A stretch of DNA of 64,000 nucleotides from Vibrio sp. RE88 (GTDB lineage Bacteria > Pseudomonadota > Gammaproteobacteria > Enterobacterales > Vibrionaceae). The stretch covers positions 248,001 to 312,000 of the forward strand of contig NZ_VTYQ01000004.1 of the NCBI RefSeq assembly GCF_013113835.1. The letters are read 5' to 3'. The translations under genes were made by a program, and so were the position numbers. The notes beneath the pieces are model-generated. The model saw only the letters and a list, made by a program, of their open reading frames with translations, was not told where the DNA came from and did not search any database. This document shows, one piece after another, positions 8,573-20,271 of this stretch (positions are counted from its first letter, which is position 1; every line of letters starts with the position of its first letter).

Positions 8573-8743
8573 TCAGGGAGAAATCGAGAAAATATCACGC
8601 TCCGCAAATCCCAAGTCTTTAAACGCTTCTATCGCTTCATTCCGACTATGCGCATCAACTTCAAACGAAGTCATTTGGGACCCATCAAAATATAGGATCA
8701 CATAATGAGTACTGGGATCTGGCTTTTCAATTGCCGACATCAT
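8573..8743 (-). CDS. Small protein of unknown function, 56 residues
   Basis: A complete 57-codon frame begins with tandem ATG codons directly behind a perfect GGAGG ribosome site. The product starts MMSAIEKPDPSTHYVILYF and continues with an alternating pattern (strand, then helix NEAIEAFKDLG, then FAERDIFSIS) that suggests a compact alpha/beta fold of beta-beta-alpha-beta type. No membrane segment or signal is visible. A terminator follows immediately, so it is probably a monocistronic small gene between batD and the transpeptidase gene. I do not recognise the family. Confidence 0.75.
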   Translation of the reverse strand: MMSAIEKPDPSTHYVILYFDGSQMTSFEVDAHSRNEAIEAFKDLGFAERDIFSISP

Positions 8744-8811
8744 TCCTCCAGCTATTCATTGATACAATGAACTTGGACCTGAACAATGCCTCTACCAGTG
8801 CCTTCGCGGTA

Positions 8812-10446
8812 TTAAAGCTTCGCTAATGTTTCCTCAGGCTTCCCTTTTGCTCGAGGCATTTTGTCCACCTTTTTAATTAGTTTAAGCAGTTTTGAAGCAT
8901 TCCAGCCAGTTTCTTGCTGAGAAAAACGTGATTTTTGCATTTCATCCAATTCATTTTGGATATCGGCAAGAAGCGCCTTATCGCTAATCTGGGCTTCTTG
9001 AAGCCATTCAGATGCGCAGTGTTGTGCTTTAAAGTGATCTTGTTCTTCAAGCGCTGAAGCTAAGCGGCCACTTGCATCGAGTGGTGCGATTGGCCTCTGC
9101 TGGTTTTCCACTGTAGTGTTTCGTTTTCTCAACAATAAAGCGGTTGTGATAACCCAAAGCAGGGCGAACAGCGCAGTGAGATAAGGCCAAAAACCGGGAT
9201 CTTTGACAGTAACCGTTTTTACTTCGGCTGGTGCTGAAATTTGAGAAGCGGGCACAGGAATATTTAGGCTTTCTCCCGGGCTAACAGCTAACGCTATGCC
9301 ATCTAGATGAGCGGTCTTTTGCTGTTTGTTCTGGCTATCCCACCAATTGAGATTGATCTCTGAAAGTTGAACATCACCAGTTTGCTGAGGAATGAGTACC
9401 TGCTTCAATGTCATGCGCGTGAAACCATTCTTTAGCTGGGTGAACTGAGGCTTTTCTTCGTAGACACGAATGCCTTGCGGATAGCTGATCTTCAGATTCG
9501 GGAAACGGTCAGAAGAGAGCCCTTCAATGTCCAAGGTGACTTGTCGTGTAATCGAATCGCCCACTTTAGCCTGATGCGTGGTTGATGAAGGAATCGGTTC
9601 CCCGTTCGCCGCAACCCATGTTTGGGTTAGCTTTAGTTCTGATGTCGGCAGCCATACGCCACTGTAGCCAGCGGGTTTATCTTCGACTTTGATAGCAAAG
9701 GTTTTTGCTGGCGTATCAACCGAGATAAGTTTGGTGGTTCCTGTTCGGTCATTGCCATAAACAACGGAACCTTTGAATGCGGCACTTTGCAGTGTGTATT
9801 CACCGGGCTGGTTTGCCGTTACGCGATAGGCTTGGTCAAGTACGGTGACTTCCACACCACCGAGAACGCTTTGATACTGCTTTGGTTCACCGATTTGAGC
9901 TAAGGTCAATCCGTCGACTTGAGGAGGGATGACATTAGGGCTTTGCAGGCGTCTTGGATCTGCTTTAATGATCAGGCGAGTACGTAATGAGGCACTTTCA
10001 TTTGGGTAAAGCGTCGTCTTATCAAGTGAACTACGCAGCTCAACTAAATCGGATACTTTAGGCTCATCGGTATCCATAGTCACCTGAATAGCAATAGGTT
10101 TTGAACTTGCCCCATTAACTGTGAAGGCGGGAATATTGGCGACACCAAGTGTTTGAGCGGCCAGTGTTAGGTTCCATTCACTGCGTGTACTACGGTCACC
10201 ATTGACTATGTTGATCGAAGAGCCAAAACTAGGCCGTCCGACATAAAAATCTTTTTCCAGTGCGCTGAAATCAATATCATCGGAAGAGACTTTTTCGTCG
10301 ACCACAACGCGAAGTTGGAACACTTCGTTCTTGACGACTTTATTCTTGCTGACGGTCGCCCAGACATTAGCCGCCATAGCGGCAGGGCTTGCAAAGGCTA
10401 AAGCCAGCGCCAATAAGCTAATCAGTTTCATTATTTGTCGATTCAT
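8812..10446 (-). CDS. batD: BatD-family protein
   Basis: About 544 residues. A signal peptide ends near AMAA, a long beta-rich periplasmic region (several Ig-like modules with TVNGASSKPIAIQV and PNESASLRTRLIIKADPRR) occupies most of the length, one membrane segment (PYLTALFALLWVITTALLL) follows near residue 435, and a cytoplasmic helical tail ends the protein. BatD is the last member of the Bat (Bacteroides aerotolerance) operon found beside MoxR ATPases. ATG at 10446 is two bases after the batB stop, giving translational coupling; a GTG at 10455 would overlap batB. Its biochemical role is not established. Confidence 0.88.
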   Translation of the reverse strand: MNRQIMKLISLLALALAFASPAAMAANVWATVSKNKVVKNEVFQLRVVVDEKVSSDDIDFSALEKDFYVGRPSFGSSINIVNGDRSTRSEWNLTLAAQTLGVANIPAFTVNGASSKPIAIQVTMDTDEPKVSDLVELRSSLDKTTLYPNESASLRTRLIIKADPRRLQSPNVIPPQVDGLTLAQIGEPKQYQSVLGGVEVTVLDQAYRVTANQPGEYTLQSAAFKGSVVYGNDRTGTTKLISVDTPAKTFAIKVEDKPAGYSGVWLPTSELKLTQTWVAANGEPIPSSTTHQAKVGDSITRQVTLDIEGLSSDRFPNLKISYPQGIRVYEEKPQFTQLKNGFTRMTLKQVLIPQQTGDVQLSEINLNWWDSQNKQQKTAHLDGIALAVSPGESLNIPVPASQISAPAEVKTVTVKDPGFWPYLTALFALLWVITTALLLRKRNTTVENQQRPIAPLDASGRLASALEEQDHFKAQHCASEWLQEAQISDKALLADIQNELDEMQKSRFSQQETGWNASKLLKLIKKVDKMPRAKGKPEETLAKL

Positions 10447-10448
10447 AG

Positions 10449-12270
<1,822 letters not shown>

Positions 12271-12278
<8 letters not shown>

Positions 12279-13239
12279 GATTCCTCCTGATGATAATAAG
12301 TGCGAAGAAGCCCGCCAGTGCGATTGCAAGTGGAAACCCGAACCACTCTTGTTGTGGTCGCCAGGTTTGTGTGGCTTGGCTAACAGGTTCTAGGTTATTG
12401 ATGGTGTCATAGATAGTCGCCAGTTCTTTGCTGTCACGGGCACGGAAATATTGCCCACCTGTGAGCTTGGCGATTTCCATCAGAGATTTTTCGTCTAGGT
12501 CTTGAGCTGTGTTGACTTTACGTGTCATGAAAAACTCTTTAACCATCATCTCTCCGGCGCCGACGCCAACAGTGTATATCGTGGCGTTGTACTTCTTGGC
12601 AATTTTGGCCGCTTCGATTGGGTCAAGTACGCCCGCAGTGTTACTGCCATCGCTGAGTAGTATCATCACACGCTGCGGTGCATCGCTATCGACGAACGTT
12701 TTGGTCGCTAGCCCTATGCCTTCACCAATCGCGGTTTTAGTCCCAATAAGGCGTAATACGGTTTGATTGAGCTGCTCGGCAACGGTATGTCTATCAAGCG
12801 TTAATGGTGTTTGCAGATAAGCGTGATCGGCAAACAGCACTAGGCCCAATCGGTCTCCCTGACGTTTGGAAATGAAGTCAGATAAGACCTGTTTGACTGC
12901 GCTTAAACGGTCGATGTAGTCACCGTTAAATTGCATGTCTTCTTTACTCATCGAGTAAGACAGATCAACAACCAGCATCATGTCTCTATGCTTCGGTTGT
13001 GTCGTGACAGGGTCGCCATACCAGACAGGTCTTGCAACCGCGGTAACCAGACAAACCCAAACCAGACCTGCCAAAACTTTAGCCAATAAGTTCCTCGGCG
13101 CGCTGCCTACCGCTGAGTCGGGCAGGTAGGGCATATAAACGGGAGATGACTGTTTAACTGGCGGCAGTAAAAAATAAATCAGTATGGGGAGTGGTAGCAG
13201 CAGAAATGCCCACCACCATACGAATTCGATGTTAGCCAA
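12271..13239 (-). CDS. batA: BatA: membrane-anchored VWA-domain protein
   Basis: About 322 residues. N-terminal membrane segments (WWWAFLLLPLPILIYFLLPP, then the region around VLAGLVWVCLVTAVA) precede a VWA domain with the DLSYSMS metal-binding motif and ILLSDGSNTAG, and a C-terminal membrane segment (FGFPLAIALAGFFALIII) closes the protein. The start is judged to be the TTG at 13239, where AAGGAGA is well placed and the overlap with the upstream gene is 8 bases, the same as at the next junction. The ATG at 13275 has no ribosome site and would overlap 44 bases. It acts with BatB, BatD and MoxR at the inner membrane. Confidence 0.88.
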
Positions 13240-13705
13240 CTTTGGCTCTCCTTCTTTTTGGCGGAAGCGCCTCATCGACCCACAGGGAGCAATGGGTAAT
13301 CAGTTCAGAAGCGTTTCCTACGGGCTCTTTTGAATACAAAGCCTCTTGCCAGAGTTCATAGTTCTCAAGGAACACGGGTGATTTCACCTGAGTATCAAGA
13401 AAGGCATACCACTCTTTGCCCGTTAACTGCGCTACTTCTTCTCTTGGGTAGTAACACAGCGCGGCCTGACGTAATAATTCAATGGCTTCAGCAGGTTTGT
13501 CACCTGCCTGAATAAGCTTCAGCGCGGTTTTCTTTGGTGCCATGCGCTTTTTATTCCAGCGATAGGTCAGCCAAATTATCAATGTGCCAAAGACAATCGC
13601 TCCTGCGGTCGCCCACCATCCCCATGCCAGTGGAAACCACGAGGGCACCTCCGGTAAATGCATTGGATTAAGTGGTAATAGTGAATCCTTGTTATTGGTG
13701 CTCAT
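13232..13705 (-). CDS. DUF4381 family membrane protein of the moxR-bat operon
   Basis: 157 residues. One membrane segment (residues about 25-47, WGWWATAGAIVFGTLIIWLT) is followed by a basic KKR stretch and a cytoplasmic helical domain with ALCYYPREEVAQLTGKEWYAF, the hallmark of DUF4381 proteins. These occur almost only between DUF58 and VWA genes in moxR operons. The gene overlaps the DUF58 gene by 4 bases and batA by 8. Function unknown; a membrane adaptor is the natural guess. Confidence 0.85.
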   Translation of the reverse strand: MSTNNKDSLLPLNPMHLPEVPSWFPLAWGWWATAGAIVFGTLIIWLTYRWNKKRMAPKKTALKLIQAGDKPAEAIELLRQAALCYYPREEVAQLTGKEWYAFLDTQVKSPVFLENYELWQEALYSKEPVGNASELITHCSLWVDEALPPKRRRAKVG

Positions 13706-14628
13706 TGATTACGTCCAGATAATTGTTGTAGTAATGATTCTTGGGTAGAGATACGGGTAAAACTCAAGCCATGGTTAATAGATAAATCTTTCAGGTCTTG
13801 CTGTTTTTGTTCAAAAACAGACTTAATCTGATCGCGTGCTTTTCGTGAAGAAAAGTCCATCCACAGCGTTTGACGTTTGTCGGAAACTTGCTCGACTCCA
13901 CGATAACTGGTGATACCCGCTTCCAAAGGATCGGAAATATGAACCAATCGTACGCGGTTGTGGGCACGCAGCCGAGTGAGTAATGGCTGGTTTGACTCTG
14001 AGAAACGCAGGAAGTCACTGATGATGACCACTTCACTCCCCTTGGGACAAAGGCGGTTCAGCGCCTGTAAACCATGGCCCATATCTGAGGAGTGGGGCGT
14101 AGTCGATTGATGCAGTTTGTCCCGATGAAGCTTCACCAGATGCTGAATTAACGCGAGCGGCCCTTGGTTACGACTGGTCGGCTTTAGCTCAGTCAGCTGG
14201 TCGCCGGTATCAATCATTGCACCTATACGATCTCGCTGAGCAACAGACAACCACGCAATCAGGCTTGCCATATGGGATGCCAAGACCGATTTGAACATCA
14301 GCTGAGAACCAAACATCATGCTGGCACTGAAGTCCACATACACAATGATGGGCTTCTCTCGTTCCTCTGTGAAAAGCTTGGTATGAGGTTTGCCAGTTCG
14401 AGCGGTTACGCGCCAATCAATGCTGCGCACATCATCACCAGGTTGGTACTGGCGGACTTCAGCGAAGTCCATGCCTCGGCCTAGTTGCTTACTCTGATGT
14501 TGCCCCAGCATTTGAGACCATAAACTCTTAGCAGGAGGTAACCACTTGATCGCTTGCTGCTTGTAGTAAAGCAGTTCGTCAAGACACAAGTTTACGCCGT
14601 CAGAGTATGGGGATAATTGTTTATCCAT
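13702..14628 (-). CDS. DUF58 domain protein (VWA-like) of the moxR-bat operon
   Basis: 308 residues. The DUF58 signature is clear: GRGMDFAEVRQYQPGDDVRS followed by IDWRVTARTGKPHTKLF. After it comes a VWA-like fold with YVDFSASMMFGS, where DxSxS is the metal-binding motif. AAGGG precedes the ATG. It starts 9 bases after the moxR stop. DUF58 proteins are the constant partner of MoxR ATPases and are thought to be scaffolds or clients. It is soluble as far as the sequence shows. Confidence 0.9.
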   Translation of the reverse strand: MDKQLSPYSDGVNLCLDELLYYKQQAIKWLPPAKSLWSQMLGQHQSKQLGRGMDFAEVRQYQPGDDVRSIDWRVTARTGKPHTKLFTEEREKPIIVYVDFSASMMFGSQLMFKSVLASHMASLIAWLSVAQRDRIGAMIDTGDQLTELKPTSRNQGPLALIQHLVKLHRDKLHQSTTPHSSDMGHGLQALNRLCPKGSEVVIISDFLRFSESNQPLLTRLRAHNRVRLVHISDPLEAGITSYRGVEQVSDKRQTLWMDFSSRKARDQIKSVFEQKQQDLKDLSINHGLSFTRISTQESLLQQLSGRNQ

Positions 14629-14637
14629 CTGTAACCC

Positions 14638-15594
14638 TTATGCACTGCCCACCAGAGACAGAAGGCGGTTAACCACCTGATTGGCACTAATGCCTTCGGC
14701 TTGAGCCTGATAGCTGAGCAGAATACGGTGTCTGAGAACTGGAAAAGCCATTGCCTGCACATCTTCTGGCGATACATAGTCACGACCAGAGAGCCAAGCG
14801 TGAGCACGGGCACAGCGATCTAACGCGATGGTTGCGCGAGGGCTGACTCCCATTTCTATCCAGTTACTCAGTGTATCGTCGTATTGTGTTGGTTGGCGTG
14901 TCGCCATAACGAGACGAATAATATAGTTCTCGACCCCTTCCGCCATGTGGATGTTCAACACTTTCTGACGCGCAGAGAAAATATCTTGTTGAGAAAGGAC
15001 AGGCGGAGCGACTTTTTCCTCGCCTTTTGCTTCACCGCGATTCAGGCGAAGTATTTCCAGCTCACTTTCTGCATTCGGGTAGTCCACATTGAGATGCAGT
15101 AAAAAGCGATCCAATTGCGCTTCAGGAAGCGGGTAGGTGCCTTCTTGCTCAATTGGGTTTTGTGTCGCCATCACCAGAAATAGCTCTGGCAGTGGGTATG
15201 TTTGACGACCAGCGGTGATTTGTTTTTCTGCCATGGCTTCAAGCATCGCGGCCTGAACTTTCGCGGGGGCACGGTTGATTTCGTCAGCCAAAATCAGTGA
15301 GTTGAAGATCGGCCCTGCTTGGAATGTAAATTCGCCCGTTTCTGGACGGAAAATATCAGTGCCGGTTAAATCGGCAGGAAGCAGATCGGGAGTAAACTGA
15401 ATCCGGTGGAAGTCGCCTTCAATGCAGTCAGCTAATGACTTTACGGCGCGTGTTTTCGCTAACCCAGGAGGGCCTTCAACCAGAATGTGGCCATCGGCCA
15501 GTAGAGCGACTAAAAGTTGTTTAACAAGTTCAGTCTGACCAATAACTTGGCTTTCCAAGTATTGCTGTAGATTATGAAATGACTGAGAGTTCAT
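14638..15594 (-). CDS. moxR: MoxR-family AAA+ ATPase
   Basis: 318 residues. The Walker A motif is GPPGLAKT (residues about 40-47), the Walker B region is LILADEINRAPAKVQ, sensor 1 is VMATQNPIEQEGTYPLPEAQ, and the arginine-finger/sensor 2 region is SPRATIALDRCARA. All catalytic elements are intact. MoxR ATPases form hexamers and act as chaperones in the maturation of metalloenzymes or envelope complexes with VWA partners. It is the first gene of the operon moxR, DUF58, DUF4381, batA, batB/C, batD. Confidence 0.93.
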   Translation of the reverse strand: MNSQSFHNLQQYLESQVIGQTELVKQLLVALLADGHILVEGPPGLAKTRAVKSLADCIEGDFHRIQFTPDLLPADLTGTDIFRPETGEFTFQAGPIFNSLILADEINRAPAKVQAAMLEAMAEKQITAGRQTYPLPELFLVMATQNPIEQEGTYPLPEAQLDRFLLHLNVDYPNAESELEILRLNRGEAKGEEKVAPPVLSQQDIFSARQKVLNIHMAEGVENYIIRLVMATRQPTQYDDTLSNWIEMGVSPRATIALDRCARAHAWLSGRDYVSPEDVQAMAFPVLRHRILLSYQAQAEGISANQVVNRLLSLVGSA

Positions 15595-15949
15595 CGATGT
15601 CTATCTCCTCGCTTTTTCACTTAGTGGATTTTGAAGTGAAAAAGTTCATCCATTGACTGATGTCGCGCACTGGGTGGTTAATAACTAGCCAACTTAGTCG
15701 TGCAACATAAGTTCTATAATTTCAGTTGCTTACAATATGGGGATTTTCACTCTTCATGCAAGTGTTCAATATCGAAAAATTGGTTTGCAAATTAGTGTGA
15801 AATTGATGACTTATTCAGTAAAGGAATGTATTTTTTGTCCGATATAAACAAGTGCGTCACGATTTAGTTGGGCTTGCTCTCCTCCTAAGCCAAAAATTCA
15901 TCGTGATTTCCACTTTCATACAATCATAAAGCGCTATAGGGCAACTCGA
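15595..15949. other. Divergent intergenic region moxR / chemotaxis receptor
   Basis: 355 bases, AT-rich, holding promoters for both directions. The moxR leader carries an 11-base inverted repeat CTTTTTCACTT / AAGTGAAAAAG at 15612-15644 with an 11-base gap and no T run, so it is an operator or leader hairpin rather than a terminator. No small gene is convincing. Confidence 0.6.
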
Positions 15950-17866
15950 ATGATGAAACTAAACGCGATCAGTATTAAGCAAAAGGTTGTTGCGGGTATC
16001 ACTTTTGCTGTTCTCGCATCGACAATTATTGTCGGAGTGATGGCACAGCGTCAGGCACGTGAAGTCCTCGAACATAGGTTGGTAGATATCGAACTGCCTT
16101 CTATGCTGGACCAGATCAAAGGACAAATCGACTACGATGTGACTCAGCTACTGCGTGCCGCCGAGCAAATAGCAAACAATGAATTTATTAAACAAGCGGT
16201 CAGTACGACCAATATCGACCCTCAAGTGGAAGCGATGCTGGTTAAAGAGCTCAACAACGTTCGCAACCAATACAGTTTGAATGATGCCTCTGTTGCGAAC
16301 CGTGAAACGGCTTACTATTGGAACCAAAATGGCTTCTTGCGTCAGTTAAACCAACAGCAGGATGGCTGGTTCTTTGGCTTCACACAATCGGGCCAGCCAA
16401 CCATGGTCAGCATGTTTCAGGAATCGACTGGTGAAGTGAAAATGTTCGCTAACTTCCAGTTTGTAAACGGATTCAGCATGTCTGGCTTGTCTAAGTCAAT
16501 GGATGACATGGTTAGGTTGCTTAACGGTTTCCAAATCGAAGACACGGGGTTTGTGTTCCTGACGGATTCACAGGGGCAGGTACAAATTCATCGTCAGAAG
16601 GACAAAGCTAGTTCGACTTTATCTCAATTGTATGGAAGCGAAGCTTCTACGCTTCTCAATAAATCTGGCTTTAACCTGATTGAAGCGAGCTACGAAGGCG
16701 AGCAAGTGTTCGTTTCAAGCCTGTATATTCCTTCAATGGACTGGTTTGTAATTGGTGTAGCCCCTGTTGATGAAGTGTTTGCTGACCTTAACTATGTTGC
16801 TAAGCAGATGACCTTTACGACGATTGTGGTTGCTGCTCTGTTTATCTTCATGGGTTTATTCTTAGCCAACAGCATCACACGCCCAATCAAATCCATTGCC
16901 GCTCGTTTTACCGACCTTGGCCGTGGTGATGGTGATCTATCACAGCGTATCGAAGTTCAGAGCAGCGACGAGATTGGTCAGCTATCTGAAGGCTTTAACG
17001 GCTTTATCGAGAAGATACACGAGTCGATGAAAGAAGTGGCGTCAACCAGTGGTGCGCTACAAACCGCCGCTGATAGTGTTTCTCACAAAGCTAACACGAC
17101 TCACGATAACAGCCAGATTCAGCGCGACCAAACCATTCAGGTAGTCACGGCGATTAATGAAATGGGCGCAACGATTAGTGAGATTGCATCGAATGCGGCA
17201 ACCGCTGCAGAAACCGCGAACCAAGCGTCAGATAACACTCAAGTCGGACAAAATGTTGTTAACAAGGCCAAGGATGCCATCAGCCGCTTAGCGATGGACA
17301 TCGAAAACACCGGTCAAGTGGTTGAACAGTTGGCATCAACAACGCAGGAGATTGGCTCAATTCTGGATGTTATCCGTGATATCTCTGATCAAACCAACTT
17401 GTTGGCACTGAACGCGGCAATCGAAGCGGCACGAGCGGGTGAGCAAGGGCGTGGCTTCGCTGTGGTTGCGGATGAAGTTCGCAATCTGGCAAGCCGAACC
17501 GCAGATTCGACAGAAGAGATCCAGAAGATGATCAACCAGCTTCAAAGCGACGCCAAAGATGCGGTAACCGCGATGGAAGCAGGCAAATCTGTCACGCATG
17601 AAGGTGTGTCGTCATCGGATGAAGCAGTAGAAGTGCTGGTGAATATCTCTGAGCGAATCCATGATATTTCTGATCGCAATACTCAGGTTGCAACGGCGAC
17701 AGAAGAGCAATCCACGGTTGTGCATACCATCAACCAAAACATTGAAGAGATTAACGCCATCAACGAAGTGACAACCAGTACGGCAGAAGAGCTGGCAGCC
17801 GCGAGTTCTGACTTGAAAGAGTTGTCAGAACGTCTGGACCGTATGGTGGGCAGCTTTAAGCTATAA
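15950..17866 (+). CDS. Methyl-accepting chemotaxis protein with periplasmic Cache-type sensor
   Basis: 638 residues. A first membrane segment (about 12-30) and a second (about 288-308) bracket a periplasmic region of roughly 255 residues with a dCache-like pattern ([21 protein letters not shown] and [15 protein letters not shown] near its end). A HAMP domain ([20 protein letters not shown]) is followed by the coiled-coil signalling domain with the highly conserved [18 protein letters not shown] hairpin tip. There is no C-terminal CheR-binding pentapeptide. It binds a small ligand directly and signals to CheA. Two ATGs lie in tandem; no good ribosome site distinguishes them. A strong terminator follows. 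Confidence 0.93.
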   Translation: MMKLNAISIKQKVVAGITFAVLASTIIVGVMAQRQAREVLEHRLVDIELPSMLDQIKGQIDYDVTQLLRAAEQIANNEFIKQAVSTTNIDPQVEAMLVKELNNVRNQYSLNDASVANRETAYYWNQNGFLRQLNQQQDGWFFGFTQSGQPTMVSMFQESTGEVKMFANFQFVNGFSMSGLSKSMDDMVRLLNGFQIEDTGFVFLTDSQGQVQIHRQKDKASSTLSQLYGSEASTLLNKSGFNLIEASYEGEQVFVSSLYIPSMDWFVIGVAPVDEVFADLNYVAKQMTFTTIVVAALFIFMGLFLANSITRPIKSIAARFTDLGRGDGDLSQRIEVQSSDEIGQLSEGFNGFIEKIHESMKEVASTSGALQTAADSVSHKANTTHDNSQIQRDQTIQVVTAINEMGATISEIASNAATAAETANQASDNTQVGQNVVNKAKDAISRLAMDIENTGQVVEQLASTTQEIGSILDVIRDISDQTNLLALNAAIEAARAGEQGRGFAVVADEVRNLASRTADSTEEIQKMINQLQSDAKDAVTAMEAGKSVTHEGVSSSDEAVEVLVNISERIHDISDRNTQVATATEEQSTVVHTINQNIEEINAINEVTTSTAEELAAASSDLKELSERLDRMVGSFKL

Positions 17867-17887
17867 AACCATTCGTAAGCTAGAATA

Positions 17888-17924
17888 ACTGGGGCTAAGT
17901 GGGTAAACTTAGCCCCAGTTTTTA
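17888..17924 (+). terminator. Intrinsic terminator after the chemotaxis receptor
   Basis: Perfect 12-base stem ACTGGGGCTAAG/CTTAGCCCCAGT, eight-base loop, T run. Confidence 0.9.
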
Positions 17925-17946
17925 TATTGATTAGGTAAGTAATATC

Positions 17947-18147
17947 ATGAGTGATTTTGAAAAAGAGCTAGAGCAAATGTCTCAGGAAATGAGTGATGAG
18001 CCTGAGGTAGCGCTTCCATCACTTGAAGAGCAAAAAGCTATCGCGGCAGAGCTGAAAAAGCTTGAAGAAGCAGGCGAGCTAACGCCAGAAATCCTAGAAC
18101 AGTACTTCGGCAAGTTTTACTCAAAAACCGACAAGCCAGTGCACTAG
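17947..18147 (+). CDS. Small acidic protein of unknown function, 66 residues
   Basis: A 66-residue, strongly acidic, Lys/Glu-rich frame lying between two clear terminators, so it forms its own transcription unit. The sequence (MSDFEKELEQMSQEMSDEPE at the start, then LPSLEEQKAIAAELKKLEEAGE and LTPEILEQYFGKFY) predicts two helices. It has no Cys, signal or membrane segment. AGGTAAG lies upstream of the ATG. I do not recognise a named family; it looks like a conserved hypothetical of vibrios. Confidence 0.75.
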   Translation: MSDFEKELEQMSQEMSDEPEVALPSLEEQKAIAAELKKLEEAGELTPEILEQYFGKFYSKTDKPVH

Positions 18148-18163
18148 AACCTAATTGTTAAAT

Positions 18164-18188
18164 AAAAGCCGCTTTAAGCGGCTTTTTT
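18164..18188 (+). terminator. Intrinsic terminator after the 66-residue gene
   Basis: GCCGC/GCGGC stem extended by A-T pairs, five-base loop, six T. Confidence 0.88.
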
Positions 18189-18247
18189 AGTATTCGATGG
18201 GCTTGCAAGTTACAACAGGTACTCATGGGCTTTTCGGCAACCTAGTT

Positions 18248-19189
18248 TCATTTCCCAAACTCCAGTGATTCACGATTCTCATAAATTAGCTCGCTTAAGA
18301 AATCAGCGACCACTCTTATTCGTCTTGAGTGTGCTAAATCTGCGTGAATAGCTAGCCAGATAGGTTGATTACAGCCTACTTCATTTTCAATGCAGATGAG
18401 ACCTTGTTGTTTAGCGATGAAGTGAGGAAGAATTGAGAGCCCAAGGCCAGCATGAACGGCACTGAACTGCGCGGACAAGCTGGACGTAGTGAGCTTGCAA
18501 GTTCTGCCACGTAGTGTTTTTTGTATCCATTGCGCAGCAGGAAGGTGTTGTTGAGTTTCCGTCCAGCCAATGAAGTCATCATTCACATAGGGATTTGTCT
18601 GCTTTGAACGAGGCCTTCTGTTTATATAACTTTCAGATCCGTAAAGCCCAAAACCTAACTCTCCTAAGCGGCGGATAGTTACATTTCCTCTCTCTGGCCT
18701 AACCATACGTATAGCCATATCTGCATCTCTGCGATGCAAGTTGACGGTTGAAACACTGGTTTCCACTTCTACATTGAGTCCATCATGCTTGCTTAGTAGA
18801 TTTGGTAAGGCTGGGATGATCAAGTGATCAGCCAGTCCTTGTGCGGTTGCTAAACGAACGTGGCCTGAAACCCCATCATCAGTACCTTGTGCCGCAGAGC
18901 CAAATGCATATCCGGCTTGTTCAAGAGCTTCCGCTTGAGGAATAAGTGACAGCCCTTCATCGGTAAGTTTGTAACCTAGCTGGTCACGCACAAACAACCG
19001 CAGTTCAAGTGCATTTTCTAAGCGTTCGAGACGACGAGTCGCAGTCGCGATACCAATTCTTAGTGTTTTGGATGCGCCACTTAGTGTTCCTGCTCTCGCT
19101 ATGGCCAAGAAGACTCGCGCATCATCCCAGTTAAGTCTACTGTGTTTATGGTTTCCGAATTCGGAAAGTTGATTGCGTTTATTGGCCAT
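18248..19189 (-). CDS. LysR-family transcriptional regulator
   Basis: 313 residues from the ATG at 19189, which has a perfect AGGAGG seven bases upstream. An upstream-extended frame to 19486 runs through the divergent aldo-keto reductase gene and is rejected. The winged helix (WDDARVFLAIARAGTLSGAS, then IGIATATRRLERLENALELRLF) is of the type that regulates oxidoreductases, and the effector domain includes DADMAIRMVRPERGNV. It is divergent from an aldo-keto reductase with 59 bases between starts, the usual LysR-target arrangement. Confidence 0.9.
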   Translation of the reverse strand: MANKRNQLSEFGNHKHSRLNWDDARVFLAIARAGTLSGASKTLRIGIATATRRLERLENALELRLFVRDQLGYKLTDEGLSLIPQAEALEQAGYAFGSAAQGTDDGVSGHVRLATAQGLADHLIIPALPNLLSKHDGLNVEVETSVSTVNLHRRDADMAIRMVRPERGNVTIRRLGELGFGLYGSESYINRRPRSKQTNPYVNDDFIGWTETQQHLPAAQWIQKTLRGRTCKLTTSSLSAQFSAVHAGLGLSILPHFIAKQQGLICIENEVGCNQPIWLAIHADLAHSRRIRVVADFLSELIYENRESLEFGK

Positions 19190-19248
19190 ATGAACCTCCT
19201 TTTGGGGAGAGCATACTGTGAACAACACAACAAACCAAGGAAATTTAG

Positions 19249-20235
19249 ATGATGGAAAAACGTATCTTGGGAAATGGCTTAGAAGTATCTGCGATCGGTC
19301 TAGGTTGCATGGGAATGAGCGAATTCTATGGGCCCAGAAATGACCAAGAATCATTAGAGGTATTGAACAAAGCTGTTGATCTAGGGTGTACGCTTTTGGA
19401 CACAGCGGATACATATGGTGACCATCATAACGAGGAACTGATTGGCAGATTCTTAAGGGCTCATCCCAACAACGTAAAAGTGGCAACCAAGTGTGGCATT
19501 ATACGTGAACCGGGAGAATACAAGCGACGTATTGATAACAGCCCAGAGTATATAAAAAAGGCTTGTGAAGGCTCACTGCGTCGGCTCGGCGTTGAGTGTA
19601 TAGATCTCTACTACATTCACCGCTTGGACCCTAATGCCTCAATTGAAACTACAATGGAGACGCTAAGTGATTTGGTTTCTGCTGGGAAAATCGCACATAT
19701 TGGACTCTCTGAAGTGAGCGCAAACACGCTGAGACGAGCACATGTAATACATCCGATAACGGCGGTTCAGACGGAATATTCACTTTGGACTCGAGATGTC
19801 GAAGCTGAAGTTTTGCCCACTTGTCGCGAACTTGGGATTGGGTTCGTGCCATATTCGCCGTTAGGGCGCGGATTTCTGACTGGCAATATTCAGTCAGAAA
19901 AGGACTTTTCCCAGAACGATGCTCGCAAAGCACTTCCACGCTTCACCACTGAAAATTTAAAGGCTAATCAACCGCTATCCGACGCGGTAAAGAAGTTGGC
20001 GGTTGAGAAAGAATGTTCTTCGGCCCAAATCGCTTTAGCTTGGTTGCTTGCCGAAGGTAAAGACATAGTACCGATTCCGGGTACGAAGCGACTTAAATAC
20101 TTGGAAGATAACCTTGGAGCGGTAAATATTGAGCTGACGACTCAGGACCATAAAATGCTGGAACGAGCCATCAACCATTTTAAGCCTGTCGGTGATCGTT
20201 ATACCGCTGAAGGTATGAAAGGAGTGAATGCGTAA
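19249..20235 (+). CDS. Aldo/keto reductase
   Basis: 328 residues, a (beta/alpha)8 NADPH-dependent reductase of the YajO/AKR13 type. The opening GLEVSAIGLGCMGMSEFYG is characteristic. The tetrad is visible: Asp in LLDTADTYG (which also holds the catalytic Tyr), Lys in VATKCG and His in YYIHRLDP. The C-terminal PIPGTKRLKYLEDN binds the cofactor phosphate. These enzymes reduce reactive aldehydes and quinones. AAGGA precedes the first of two tandem ATGs. Probably regulated by the divergent LysR gene. Confidence 0.92.
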   Translation: MMEKRILGNGLEVSAIGLGCMGMSEFYGPRNDQESLEVLNKAVDLGCTLLDTADTYGDHHNEELIGRFLRAHPNNVKVATKCGIIREPGEYKRRIDNSPEYIKKACEGSLRRLGVECIDLYYIHRLDPNASIETTMETLSDLVSAGKIAHIGLSEVSANTLRRAHVIHPITAVQTEYSLWTRDVEAEVLPTCRELGIGFVPYSPLGRGFLTGNIQSEKDFSQNDARKALPRFTTENLKANQPLSDAVKKLAVEKECSSAQIALAWLLAEGKDIVPIPGTKRLKYLEDNLGAVNIELTTQDHKMLERAINHFKPVGDRYTAEGMKGVNA

Positions 20236-20271
20236 CGCTACTCTTGCTGCTAACAGCCACGTTTTTAATCG

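Noticed and set aside
18248-19486. Longer LysR frame reaching into the aldo-keto reductase gene
   Set aside because: The AGGAGG-led ATG at 19189 gives the normal LysR N-terminus; the extension overlaps a well-supported divergent gene.
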